A stretch of DNA of 64,000 nt from Eulemur rufifrons. Its lineage: Eukaryota; Chordata; Mammalia; Primates; Lemuridae. Below the pieces are notes generated by a model. It worked only from the letters and a program-made list of their open reading frames with translations. It did not search any database and was not told the origin of the DNA. Both the position numbers and the translations under genes were made by a program. Below, piece by piece: positions 23,871-35,660 of the stretch. Each line of letters opens with the position of its first letter. Position 1 is the stretch's first letter. The DNA lies in NCBI RefSeq assembly GCF_041146395.1, contig NC_090989.1:277976343-278040342 (forward strand). Reading direction: 5' to 3'.

Positions 23871-24224
23871 CTCCCCTCCTATCACACTCCGGCCTGCTGA
23901 TCTGTGGGCCCTAACGTAGCACCATTTGCTTAAGCACCTGCTGAGTGCTCAGCTCGGGGGCTCGAGGCTTTACATACATCCATGTACCTCTCAGGGGGCT
24001 GTCTCGGCTGGTGGGGACGACGGGGCTTAGGAGGCCAGGCGACCTGGGTTCCAACCCTGGCTGGAACTTTGAGGTCTCGGAGTGATGTGAAGTAGGTGAG
24101 GGCCCCAGTGGAGGGCCCAGGAAAGTGGTACGAACTCCGTAAACCATAATTCTCCAAGGGCCAAAAGCTGGCCCAAATGCGTGTTCTATCAGAATGTCCC
24201 GTCTCGCTGTCAGACACTCAGAGT

Positions 24225-24400
24225 CAAGACGTGGCTGCCCCCCGGGAGGTGCAGAGCCAGGGGTAGGGGGACGTGCTCCCGAGTCAGCCACCTGAGGCTG
24301 ACGCTCAGCTCTTCCCCGTACCCTTCTGAGCCTCTGTTTCCTTTTCTGCAAAATCAGGGCCGTGATAAAAATACATACGTCATAGCAGGTGTGGTTTAAC
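24225..24400 (+). repeat. MIR SINE remnant
   Basis: 'CTTCTGAGCCTCTGTTTCC' and 'TTTTCTGCAAAATCAGGGCC' followed by 'GTGATAAAAATACATACGTC' correspond to the MIR 3' half. Confidence 0.65.
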
Positions 24401-27400
24401 TGGGACAGTCCTGTCGACGGCCTGAGCAGCGCCTGCCTCACCACTGCTGTTGTCACGGTCACCATCATTATCATCATTCCTGTCCTTGTCCACGCAGAGG
24501 GGGCGGGCATCAGTGTACGCCCACCCCGGCGACGCACATCACCCTGCTCTGTTGCTGGGGGCCGAGCGTCACCCGGTTGACCAAGGCTAGCTGGGTTTCT
24601 CATTCTTGGTAGTGAGTTAAAAACAGCAGGTCTGTATTCGCTATTGAAGTAAATTCAAGTTGACGTACAGAAAATGTGGGGAAATGGGGAGAGGTTAGAG
24701 GCGTTAAACAGGGTGTAAAACTGTCACCAGTATCTTCCGCAGTCCAAGGAGCTGTTCATTTAACCTGAGGATTTAAAAGTTACTCACACCGCCGTCGGCG
24801 CACTCGACGGTGGCTAGAGTGTCGATGTCCACACTCCGGTGAGCTGGCTCCTCCTCCCACAGCAGTGTCCGAGGATTTTCTCCATAAATAAACCCGAAAT
24901 TGCTGCTTTTATCCACTGACCTCAGCATTGCTCCCGAGAGCCGAGGGCCTGAGGAGAAGCGGCACCCGCAGCCCGCTGGCCTCTGCTCTCAGGCTGCGAG
25001 GGAGCAGCTGGGTGTCCCTGGGTGGGGACGATGGTGCTTTTGCTCCGTTCCGTTCTTAACAGGCCTGGTCAGGGGCCTGGGGAGAGAGAGATCTCAGCTT
25101 CAGAAATTTGCTTTGCTCCCTAAAAACCTTTGTATTTTACACCATAAACCAAAATGTGGGAAAAAAAAAAAAAAACCCACACTAGACTAGAATAAGTAAG
25201 GGTGGGGACTGCCTTTGGGTTCGGTGGCACAGACCTGTGACCACACATCTCCCCACTGCTCCATGACACCTCCCTGGTCTTGCTGGGTCCCCCAGCAGGC
25301 GAGCCCAGCGTCCACGGAGAGGCTGCTTCCAGCTGGGCGGGTGTTTCTCCCCTTGACCCTCCACGCCCTTCCCGCCCACAAGGAGGGAGGTGACATCCGC
25401 CTCTAGGAGGAGCCTGGACTCGAGACATGAAGTGACCTGCCAGAATCCTATGGCAGCAATGGACCCGTCACTCAGGATGTCCCAGAGCTAAAAAGAGGGC
25501 TGAGTGCGACCCTGGCTGAATGGGCTCCAGTCTTCATCCACTGAAGGGTGGTCCCGACGTTAAGGGGAACAGAAGTGCGTGCCCTGAAGGTGGCACGTTG
25601 TCCTGTCCATGCAGACTTGAGGCCACTGTGCCTTCCACTGGCTTTAACTGTACTCATTGTGCCCTGCCTGAGGGGAGTTTCTGAATTTAAGCCCAAGCCC
25701 TGTCACCACCGTCTGGCCTCAGGGACAGGTCACCCCTCAAATGAACGTCATGACCCATCTACCTGGAGCATGGCCGTTAGGGACAGGAGCAGGGAAGCCC
25801 CACGAAAACACTGGTGACCAAAGGGAGCAGGCCGGCAGCCAGCTGGGAGAGCTGCCGGCGGCCACCCAGCAAGGACCCGCTGTGGCCCCTGGCCTGCCAC
25901 GCCCAGGAGCTGCCGGCACTGAGTAATGGAGGGAGACGGGGTGTCCCCCAGGCTGTGGGCGGGCGCTGCATCTCCATCCCCCACAATCCTGACGATCTCG
26001 AGGGAGAATGTGCCACTCAGCCCTGGCAGCCAGGGAGGCCTAGAGAGCAGGAAAAGGGGACATGCTGTGGCCGGATCACGCCCCAGAGCCACTGACCACA
26101 CCCTGCCCAGGCACCGTGTCTACAGGGCTGCTCGTGGGCTGTGTAGGCAACTCCGGGGCATGGACAGGACAGTCTCCCAGGCTGGATGCCCGGGGTGGGG
26201 GGACAAGTCTGCCTCTTAGGTTTGGCCCTGGGGCTGGTCCCTTGGCTTCCCCACCTCACACTGGTGCACAGGCCTCATCGCCCACCCCAGGCGCGGCGGC
26301 TGTCGCGCACCTTGCTGCCGTCAGCGCCTGGTCGGACGGCGGCTGCTGCTGCCGTGTTCACAGCGGTTTCCCCAGGGGTCGTGGTGTATGTCGCACTTGG
26401 GTTAAGTTTCACAAAAGACACGCAAGGAAGGTCACGTTTTAAAGTTAGAATCGATGTACATGCCATTGAGCAGGTTTTGCCAAAAAAAAAAAAAAAATCT
26501 TTGGAAAGGCAGAATCTCTCACGGTTCAGACACACGCTGTGGGGTGTGGGTGGTTGAAATGGAGGGAGCCGTGACTACTAGAGAAATCCACACGTGGATG
26601 CTGTCAGTCTCCGTCCTCCTGCCACCACGTCCACCCCCGCGCAAGCAGGGGCTCTGCCGTCCTCCCAGGGCCCGTGTAAATCAGTCTGAGCCGTGAAAAA
26701 GTGAATTTTTGCTCAGCCACGGAGGCAACCCGGGCACTGGCCGGTGGTGGCAGTGTGGCCTGTGGCCGGCCTGCCACACCTCGCCCTCCCCCGGGGGACT
26801 GGGCAGCAGCCAGCTTGGCTCTGCAGGAGGGCAGAGAGTGACCCCGTGGAGCTGTTGCCCCCATGAAGCCCTTATCATCCTCCCCGCCGCCCAGACAAAG
26901 GCTCTCTGTGTTCGGAGTCTGGAGAAGTGTAATTTCGCAGCCAACCCCCGTGATGAAGCATCTTCCCTCGGAGTGAGAAGATGGGCATATAAATATTCTC
27001 CGTCTCCGCCGCTCTTTATTTCCCTTGTAAGCAGTTGCCCCATTTCTCCAGCTGATGGATCCCCATCGCAGCCAGGGCGGGAGCTCCCTGCCGCCGCAGC
27101 CCAGGCAGCAGCTTCTGAAATAATCCCTCGGCGTGGTCGCCTGTTTACCCTCCTCCCCACCCACCGCCGCCTGGTCCTGCAGCTGGTCTGTCCCAGCCTC
27201 GCCTCCCGCTGACCTGCCGACCCGCCGTCCCTTGCCTGGGGTCTCACGCTGCGCGCCTGTTAAAGACAGCAGCGAACCTTTCCCAGGGGCAAAGGGCCCG
27301 GCAGGTGACACATCCAGGGCACCTCCAGCTCCACGCACAGCCGTTGCCCCGCCAGCTGCCAGCCTCAGGGAAGCCACGCCACTCACCCTGTCCTTCGGCA

Positions 27401-27479
27401 GGTGCCACCGCAAAGACGTGGCGGAGGAAGCGCTCATTAGCCTGCCAGGCTCCTAGTGGAGCAAACAGCCTCCATTTTC

Positions 27480-28540
27480 CTTCGCCTTTAAAGCTGAAAG
27501 ACGAGGGAGAATCTAATTAGTAAAGGGACGATCTAATATTAATCACTCCCTTAAAATTGACAAGGGAGGCAGTTCATTTAACCACTTAATTGCTACAGGT
27601 TTTTATGGGCTGCTGTTTGCAGACATATTTAATGAAGAAGTTATAAATCCAAGGGAGCTTAAAATTTTAATTTTATACCTAAATATTTTCCTTGTTCTCA
27701 TGTTTGTAGTCAATCCTCAAGAGTGTAGTCACGTGGAATGTTCTTTAAATGAACATATTTGCTAACTGGCGTGATTTCAGTTTTTAAAACATTGGTTCCA
27801 GCAATTAGGCATTTTTTTTCAGTTCCCAAATGACTAGAGAAATTCGTCTTGATTATAATTGCTCTTAGCCACGCATATCTAATTTGTGTCTTTTTAAGTG
27901 TTAATTAGTAAACAGTTTGAGCTGACATCTTTATGTGTTTGCGTGTTGAAAAATGGGGCTTATTGCTTATTTAGCTTGGGGCCGATTCCACCAGCATTTA
28001 CGTCACGACGTTGAGGTGAAATTAATGAAAATACATTTGGCAGCACGAGGTAGAAAGAATGTTCGAATTCAACTTTTGGACGTCCGCTTCGCCTGGGCTT
28101 CCGCAGACCCCTCCAGCGTGAGGTTAGAGTTGACGGGGACCCACATGCAGCAGGAAGAAAGAAAGAGGCAGAAGATTTTTGTATCAGTAATGAAATGGCA
28201 GAGTCCTGGCTTTATAAGAGCAAAATGTTCATATTCCAGCACAGTTGTTCATTCTCTCTGCTTTTGGAAAGCTTTCATTGTGCTTGTTAATGTTCACGGA
28301 TTTTGTGCGGGGACACGGTGCAGCCTGAGAATGTGTGGTCCCTTTGCGCCATCTAGTGGTGGGACCGTAAACTGCAGCAGGAAGCACGGTGCCTTTTCTC
28401 TGCCTTTGAGATGGAACGTTTTCACCTCCCAGAATCCTGACTTCTTTTGCAGTCAGGCAGCTGAAATGTTTTTGGAAAGAAATCTGCCTGCGTCATCTAT
28501 TAAATGAAAATAAGGTAAATAATAGAAGTTAACCTGCTCT
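27480..28540. other. AT-rich block, candidate conserved non-coding DNA
   Basis: Repeat-free and AT-rich, with many TAATTA/ATTA cores (AATCTAATTAGTAAAGG near 27509; TTAATTAGTAAACAG near 27901). A strong CTCF-like motif lies at 28344-28362. Low CpG and homopurine runs give it the texture of a developmental regulatory region. Confidence 0.4.
28344..28362 (-). promoter_or_regulatory. CTCF-like binding motif, minus orientation
   Basis: Plus-strand text TTGCGCCATCTAGTGGTGG. Its reverse complement holds CCACTAGATGGCGC, a full match to the CTCF core CCASYAGRKGGCRC. Occupancy is inferred. Confidence 0.6.
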
Positions 28541-28978
28541 GCTCTCCCTTTTATATGTTGCTCAAAGACAAGGAGCTGCTGCTCGTTCGTACGGAGCTTT
28601 CAGAGAGTTGATTCTGGCCAAAAACAAAGAAACCTGACAAATGAATTGAATAGATGGCCTTTCTGAAGGCACAAAAGAAATCGTAGTCTTCTTTCAGAAT
28701 GTGAGAGGGAGCTTGGGACCACGGCTCCACAGACGGTTCGGGAGTCTGCCCGCAGTCCAGGAACCGCTGTGTCGCGCCAGACAGGAGTGACTCTCCGCCC
28801 ATCCGCTGTGCAAGACCTCGGGGCAGCCTGTCGTCCTAAGCAGCTGCCTGCCCATCGGAATCGATGTTTTTCATACTTACTGTTTTCCCCTGAGTCCCAA
28901 CATTGTACACGTCTATAAAAATGCAGACGTCGTGGGAACAGGTGAAGGGTGAGCATCTTCCCGTCAGCTCCTGGGTGC

Positions 28979-29032
28979 ACACGCACGCACGCACACGCAT
29001 GCACGTGTAGGCACACTCACGCACACGCAGAC
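28979..29032. repeat. CACG/CA simple repeat
   Basis: Interrupted ACGCACGCACGCACACGC-type units. Confidence 0.8.
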
Positions 29033-29094
29033 CTTCAGCAGGCTCACCTACCAACGTTCTGTGCTTGCTTTTGCACCTGCCGTACGTCCTGTAC

Positions 29095-30950
29095 ATCTTC
29101 ACATGTCAGTTTGCAGATCTGCCTCGTTCTTTTTAATGACTACATGTTGTTCCCTTTTATGATTATGCCATAATTTATTTCACCAATCCACTATTGATTG
29201 ACTTCCGAGTCGTTTCCAATTATTCACTGCTACGCTGCTGCTGCAGATTTCCTTGTACATGCTTCTCTGCTCCCCTGGGCCTTTCTTTAGAAGACTATAG
29301 GTATTAATATTACCATTTGCCGCCCCACAAGGGTGGGCCCATTGAAAGCCCACCAGTGGTGCCTGCAGGGGTCTCCCTCCACATCCTCACTCCAGCCAAA
29401 CATCTCAGGGATTTTTAATGTCTGACGTTGTTTAATTAATAACTTTCACCTCCTTTTAGAGTGGAACATCTTTTCACGCCTATTGCTGTCTGCATTTCTC
29501 TTGTGAACCTCTTCTGTTTGCTCTATGCTCAGTGATTTTCTGTTGGCCTATTGAGCTTTCCAGGTTGTTTTTAAGAGCTCTTTATGTTTCAAAGACAGCA
29601 GCCTTTTCTCCACCACAAGTTCCAACACTCACACACTTTAATCAGTGTCATTTCACCTTGGTAATGATGTGTTCTTCTATACAAAAGTTTTAAAATTTCT
29701 GTGGGCAATTCTGTCTTTGTTTTAATGTTTTGGTTTTGGCATTGTGTCACATTCAGATTATTAAAAAGTCACCCTTATTTTCCCCTACTCTTTTATGTAT
29801 TTTAATATATTAAAATATGACATACTTTTCAACTACTTAATCCACCTGAAATTTATGACAAGGTAAGAACTAGAACCAGCTCTATTTTGTCCTATAGTGT
29901 TAGGCAGTTTTCTTAACGTTAATGTTCTTTCTTCTGTGACTTTTAAATGCCGTTTTTATCGTATGTTTTCATATATAAGTGGACCAGCAGATATTTTACT
30001 TGACTCTGTTCTGCTCTATTGTTCTATTTTTGTATTAGCACGTTGTTTGGAATCTTATAGCTCTATAATAAGTTTTAATATATGAGAGAGTTAGTTCTCT
30101 TTTCTTTCCCCCCCAAATTTTCTTAATTATATTCACATGACTATTCTTCCTGCTGAACTTTAGAATCTTTTGGGGGGAAGGAAGTTCCAAAAAAATCCAT
30201 TCTGGATTTTTATTGGAACTGCGTCGAGTCCACCGATTGGTGAGGGCTGACTGGCGTTTCACGGGGCGTCTCTGTGCAGGAGCACGGTGTGCCTCCTGTC
30301 CACCCCGGCCTGGGTTTCTGTCACTCAGCAGAGCAGAATGGTTTCTCCGCAGAGATTCTGCGCATTTCTTTTTAGGTTCTTCCTGGGCGCTTTATGTTTT
30401 CTTGGTTTTTGTGAACAGGATCTTTTCTTTCATTCTGTTTTCTGTCAGTTACACGTAAAGAAGCTATTGACTTTTGTGTATTAGTTTTGGAACTAGCTGT
30501 CTCACCATGGCTTTTACTGTTTCTGATGGCTCTTCGCTTGCTTTTCTTGGGTTCCCCGGGCAGGCAGTTCCGTCCTCTGCAGATGCTGTGCCAGCGTCCT
30601 TCCTCACCGTGTCTGTCCCTCGTCCTGTGGGCCTTTGTCTGACACCTGGGCGGGCACGGTTAGGGCCCCCAGCCTCCTTGTCTCAGCCATGTTTTTAATG
30701 GAAGTTTGTAGTTTCAGCACTAACCCGTAAGGCTGCACTCCGGCTTGCCGTGTAGAGATGCCCCTTTTTTTCTTTGTTTTTATCGTGTTAAAGATTAGCC
30801 ATCCATTGCTATTTTCCTAAATGTTTTTTATCAGGAATGGACGGCGGCTTTTGATAAATGTCTTTTAATCATCTGTTGGGACGATCCTATTTTTTCTCCT
30901 GGGGCATATTAATATGCTGGGTCGTGTTAATAGAGTTCCTGATTCCGAGT
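29095..30950 (-). repeat. ancient L1 fragment, antisense (about 1.85 kb)
   Basis: The strand reads as reverse L1 ORF2 over long stretches. Landmarks are 'TTCACCAATCCACTATTGAT', 'GTCTGCATTTCTCTTGTG', 'CTGTTCTGCTCTATTGTTCT', 'GGAATCTTATAGCTCTATAA', 'GGATTTTTATTGGAACTGCG' and 'GGCATATTAATATGCTGGG'. It has many stops and indels and cannot code. Confidence 0.8.
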
Positions 30951-31341
30951 CCTAGACCCCACCCACCCCCGCCCCCACCGCCCGTTCGGCTGTTGCAGGC
31001 AGCAAGGTCGGCTCAGCAGCCGCCGCCACACGGGCGGTTCCCACGGTGGCCACGTAAGTGAGAGAACCAGGCTGAGCCCGAGGACAGGAAGCCGGAGCAG
31101 AGACGATGTTTGCCAGACAGAATTACCTGCGCTGTGACCGTCACGAGTTGTGTGCCTGCTCGTGCAAAATCGAAGTCAGGGTGAATGTTCCGTCTTTTGC
31201 GAGTTCTTCCTAGGATTTTCCTACCCTTTTCTTATGGTTTTGGAAACTTTCACCCGTCGAGTCTTAGATAAGTAATACTAAACAGATGAACTAGTAGAAG
31301 GCTGCCTGGCACGTCTGAAAAAATAAGCATCAAGACAAGAC

Positions 31342-31353
31342 GGGGGGGGGGGG
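31342..31353. repeat. G12 homopolymer
   Basis: Twelve G in a row in unique intron sequence. Length is prone to assembly error. Confidence 0.9.
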
Positions 31354-32519
31354 CACCTTCCCAGAGTGTCCCCACAGCGCCTGGTGTTTCCACCCAGAAA
31401 CGTGCTGGCAACCAGGATGGTTTTAAATATTTTCTACAAATAATCTAGGAGGGGGGAATACAAATACCACTTCTCAGGTGGTATTCGGGTGAGTCCTGAA
31501 ATGCTGGCTCCGTGGGGGCTGTTTGTGACGCAGACGTGGCGTTTACTCCCATCGTTCATCAGCAACGCGCCGGGCAGGACAGGCGGGAGCAGAGTCGCCT
31601 CCCTTCCCAGCCCCTCCGCCGTCTTCAGTCCCCCCACCGCGTGTGCCGCCTCCTGTTTTTCTTAAAATACGCAGTCTTCTCAATTTGTCATTTTCCTACT
31701 TTCAGTAGTCACGGGTGCAAGAGATGCTTCACGTTCTCGGGAGCTTTGTCCCTGCCGTCCCCACACGGGCACACACAGCACAACCACGGTGATAAAACGG
31801 CGTGGACGCGCTGCCTGGCGGGGCGCAGTGTGGGGAGGGGTGGGGACCTCGGCAGACTGGCAGGCCCCCACCTGTGTGACGCTGGGGTTCGCTCTGTGAG
31901 AACGGCAGTCTGGGATCGCCATGTCCCCCTGTTCTTTTTTCAGTGAAATCTAGATAAATGTTGGCATTTTATGCAAAGTCTCTTAACTCTTCGATGTTTA
32001 TGACTACTTAGAACCACCACACAGCCGACGCCGCGTGAGCCCGCAGCGTGCACACCGTCCGCACATAGAGCGGCACCTAGACTCAGTGCCGCCGTGCACA
32101 GGGTGCCAGGGACACGCGCTGGGCTTGGTGCCTGACACGGGAGTTACTGTGCGCAGGATGGGTGTAGTGTCCCCACCCCGGTCATGCCCTGAGGACCCAG
32201 GGCTGGACTGCCACTGCCGCTGCCACAAAGGACTGAAACCCGAATGACCTTCCACCTGCCCGAGAACCGAGCCCCTAACTCAGCTGCTTCCTGTCCCTGC
32301 AGTGAGCCGTGCCCGGAGCCTGACCTGTGACTCCTCTCGCCACCCATCTGCCGCACACCCACCCGCCATCCATCGTCCGCTCTCTCTGCCATCCCTCTGG
32401 CCTTGACCTCTGCCAGGCTCTGGAGCTACATTAATGGCCGAGGCTTCCAGCCGCCCTGCACTTGGGGGGTATAGAAAGTGCTGGGGGACCCCAGGGGGCT
32501 GTGCCTAGTTCCCCCCTGG

Positions 32520-32640
32520 GAAGGGGGCGTGTTTTTCAGAGCAAGTGCCCTTTAGCTAGGCCTTAAAAAGCACAAGTGGGACTCGGTGTTCCAGACAGAA
32601 CAGCACTCAGAAAGGCCTGGCATGTAAAGGAGGCAGTTCC
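32520..32640 (-). repeat. L2 LINE fragment, antisense
   Basis: 'TGTTCCAGACAGAACAGCAC' and 'CAGAAAGGCCTGGCATG' parallel the reversed L2 text (attccaggcagagggaacag, then aaaggccctgaggc). Confidence 0.55.
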
Positions 32641-32989
32641 GGCAGGGAGAGGGAGGGGGGCTGGGAGGAACCACGCGTGGGGAGAGAGCCCTGCAGAAAC
32701 CACTCAGACCTCGGCACACGTGTGGGGCACAGGGCTCTGGGCTCTGCCACGGGGAGGGGGTCACTTTACCTGCTCCTGGACGCTCCTGCCAGACCCTGGG
32801 CAGAAGGTGCTTTGTGAGCTGAGGGTGCCCTGAGCCCAGGGAGGCAGGCAGCTCAGGGCAGTGGGTGTCCCTCAGACGCAGACCCTCAGTGTCGCCGTCC
32901 CCTCGTGGGAGTCCTGGGCTTGGAGCAGGAACCAGGGGAGGGGTGGGTGCTGATGAGCAGTGATGAAATGACCTGATGTGGCCGAGTGA

Positions 32990-33120
32990 CAGCCATGCAT
33001 TCATTCAGCAACTGCACAGGGTCCTGTCTGGGCTGGCCCCATGCCAGGTGCCGTGCCCAGACAGACTCGGCTCCTGCTCCTGGGGCTCGCGGCCTGGGGG
33101 AGCAGGGGCCAAACCAGGCT
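32990..33120 (-). repeat. L2 3' end, antisense
   Basis: 'GCATTCATTCAGCAACTG', 'CATGCCAGGTGCCGTGCCC' and 'CTCCTGCTCCTGGGGCTCGC' follow the reversed L2 terminus. Confidence 0.55.
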
Positions 33121-33739
33121 AGGAGAGGGGACGAGCCACGCAGAGGTCCGCATCCAACCCCTCGTTCAGGGTGAGACTCTGCAGCTGGGACCGGGCTGGG
33201 GCTCCCGGGTGAGAGCTCAGGACCGTCTGGGAGAGCCAGGACAGAAACACAGACGTGGCTTCCCAAAGGGCTTGCAGGAGCCCTCACCCACCGCTCTGTG
33301 CATGGCCGCCCCGCTGTGCCCGGCCCCTGCATGGCCTTGGCTGGGAGGCTCAGCGCTCTGAGGCCCGGCTTGTCCCCTGCAGTGGGACGGGCACAGGCTG
33401 AGCCCCAGGGAGCGAGGATTCCGTCCCGGACACCTGGTTATCGTGTCCGATGAGGCCCAGCTGCAGGGCCTCACCCTCACTGAGGGCAGGGACAGAGTGT
33501 CCTGCTCAGCTCCGGGGCACGAGGAGCACCCCCACTGCCAGTGCACAGCCTCCCTCCAGGTGAGACAAAGCCCTCACATGCCGCTGGCCCCGAGCTCCCG
33601 CATTTATCCAGCCTTCCCCGTGTCTCTGCCGAGCCATAACCCAATGGGAACGAGGACGTCCATGGAAAAATGAGAAGATGGGGCCACAGAGTGTCAGGTG
33701 GCCTCAGGCTTGTCCCTTCAGTTGCTTGAGGGAGGGGAC

Positions 33740-33850
33740 ATGTGAAGGGGCTTCCAAACCTGCCTGTTGAGCAGAGTCACCTGGGGTCCTTGTGAGAACG
33801 CAGGTGCCCACACCTACCGAACCAGGATGCCTGGGGAGGGGCCCCTCCAG
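33740..33850. repeat. hAT-Charlie-like remnant (MER5/MER58 type)
   Basis: 'CTGTTGAGCAGAGTCACCTG', 'GGGTCCTTGTGAGAACGCAG' and 'TGCCCACACCTACCGAACC' keep the order seen in these elements. Weak. Confidence 0.4.
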
Positions 33851-34419
33851 CAGGCCCAGGAGGCCTGCAGGCCCCCAGGAGAGCACGGCCTCCCGGTACG
33901 ATGCGCCCGCTCCCAACGCCAGGGAAACACAGGGGAAGGACACGGAGCCCTCGAGTGAGGAGAGGACACCTCCCATGGTGGAAGTTCCCAGAAGGGCCGA
34001 GCTGTGGGTGAGGAAGCTGAGCCTTTAGACTGAAACAGAAGAGAGCTGCTTTGTGGCCTGTGGGATGTCCGGGGTTAGGGCCGGACCCGAGTATGGAGCA
34101 GACGCCAGGGAGGCTGGGAGAAGCCGGCAGGTGGGGCCGCTGTGCAGATCCTCCCTGCCCTCTCCTGTGCTGGGCCAGACCCAGCTGCTGGCCCAGGCCT
34201 GCCCTTCACTCTCCAGCCACCTCTGCCTCAGACGCTTCTCGCTGGCCTGGGTGTTGGCCCCCTTCGTTCCCTCCCCTCCACCTGTCACCTGGCCAGGCCT
34301 CCGAGCCAGCCTGGGCCCCTCCAGGGCTGTTCCTGCCCATTGCCCACACCCGTCCACGCCCTGCAGTGCTCCACCTGCATTTGCTCATTGGCTCCCGAGA
34401 GGTGAGTACACAGCACCTG

Positions 34420-34560
34420 CCACCTGGGGACTCTCTGGGCCCTGGCCTAGTCCTGCACTGGCCCGGTCTCTCTGGGGCCTCAGGAAGTCAGATCCTTCCC
34501 TGGGCCTCAGTTTCCTCATCTGCAAAACCCAGGTGCTGGGAACGACCCCTTAACACCTGG
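34420..34560 (+). repeat. MIR SINE remnant
   Basis: Contains the MIR core sentence CTGGGCCTCAGTTTCCTCAT followed by CTGCAAAACCCAGG. Confidence 0.65.
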
Positions 34561-34592
34561 TCTCCCCCGAGCCCTCTGATGTGATCAATACT

Positions 34593-34627
34593 GGAGGGAG
34601 GGAGGGGGTGGGAGGAGGGCTGGGGGG
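34593..34627 (+). other. G-quadruplex-forming tract
   Basis: At least six runs of three or more G separated by loops of 1-3 nt (GGGAGGGAGGGGGTGGG and on) on the coding strand of MVB12B pre-mRNA, in its last intron. Confidence 0.7.
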
Positions 34628-34671
34628 ACAGGTGCCTTCCTCTAGTGTCATATATTCCGTTAACCACCCCG

Positions 34672-34830
34672 AGGCAGTGGGTCTCCACCTGCCTGACCAT
34701 TGAAATCACCTGTGTGCTTTTAAACACGCTGACACCCTATGCCAGTTAGACCAGAACCACCCTGCCCACCCCGGGGGTCACACGGCCCCGTGGTTAAGAC
34801 CTGTGAGGCTGGTGCATCACCCGGCTAATT
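34672..34830. repeat. MER5A hAT-Charlie element
   Basis: 'GCAGTGGGTCTCCACCTGCC', 'ATTGAAATCACCTGTGTGC', 'TTTTAAACACGCTGACACCC' and 'CAGTTAGACCAGAACC' match the first two thirds of MER5A. Confidence 0.7.
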
Positions 34831-35192
34831 CTTTTACTCTCAGGTGCTTTCACACAAATTGTCCTGGTTCACCCTCACCACCGCTTTGTGAGTAGACCGG
34901 GAGGTTCGATCGCCCCGTTGTGGCCAATGAGGCTGGGGCCAAAGTGACTCTGCCTCCAAGGTGTAGCTGGAAGGTGCGTGTGGCACCTACTGACAGGACA
35001 CTGGCCTCGCTAGGGGAAAAGGCTTTGGGAAGCTGGGACTCTCACACCGCACCGTGGCCTGAGAGGCCTGACGCCGTCAATTGCAGGATTCCTGGGGTTC
35101 CCAGGATGCCCCAGACAGAGCCCTGACAGTGACGTCTCTTTCCTGGCAGAAGCCCCAGGCCCAGGCTGCCGTGTGGCTGCTATGGCCGCCTG

Positions 35193-35210
35193 TGCCCACC
35201 AGAGGGCGCC
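35193..35210 (+). promoter_or_regulatory. CTCF-like binding motif, plus orientation
   Basis: TGCCCACCAGAGGGCGCC, a near-perfect copy of the CTCF consensus (CCACCAGRGGGCGC). It is in the opposite orientation to the motif at 28344. Confidence 0.65.
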
Positions 35211-35239
35211 CCGGCCCGGCGCTGCTCAGCTGGGCTCGG

Positions 35240-35660
35240 CTGTGCGAGCCAAATGCTTTTTAATTGAAAAATTTTTTAATTCAAAAAGGATTTGCTGTTT
35301 GTACGCGAATGCAGGTTTTCCTTATGCAGGAGACTAATGTCTTGAGTAAACAGATCCCGGCCCAAATCCACCTTCAAAGGTACTCTCTGTTTGCCCAAGG
35401 GAGTGAAAGGCTTCCAGAAGCGCCTAGTCTCTTGGGCAAACACGCGGAGCAGCGCGGGGGCAGAGGACAGCGTCTGCGGGAAGGGTTAGCCGCCGCCGGA
35501 GGGGGATTATGTCGGGGGACATATGTTGAAATTTCATTTGGGGAGTTAGGGAAAACAAGGGAGGGGGTGGGTAGCGCTTTTCTCCGGCCAAGATAACCTA
35601 AAAAGGGAAAAAATCCCCAGGGAGAGAGGGGCGGGAGGGGACAGCAATCTGCACGCCCCC
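35240..35660. other. candidate regulatory block with AT palindrome and forkhead inverted repeat
   Basis: Starts with a symmetric AT segment (35256-35288, two copies of TTTTTAATT followed by AAAAA). It continues with TGTTTGCCCAAG (35388-35399) and its exact reverse complement CTTGGGCAAACA (35431-35442). A purine-rich tail reaches 35660. No repeat family recognised. Function is inferred only from motif density. Confidence 0.4.

Noticed and set aside
25161..25175. A15 tract (and A16 at 26482) as tails of processed pseudogenes or SINEs
   Set aside because: No SINE or cDNA-like sequence directly upstream and no target-site duplication seen.
26604..27437. 277-codon open frame, minus strand
   Set aside because: In a GC-rich intron part with equally long frames on the plus strand. 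No start context or homology recognised.
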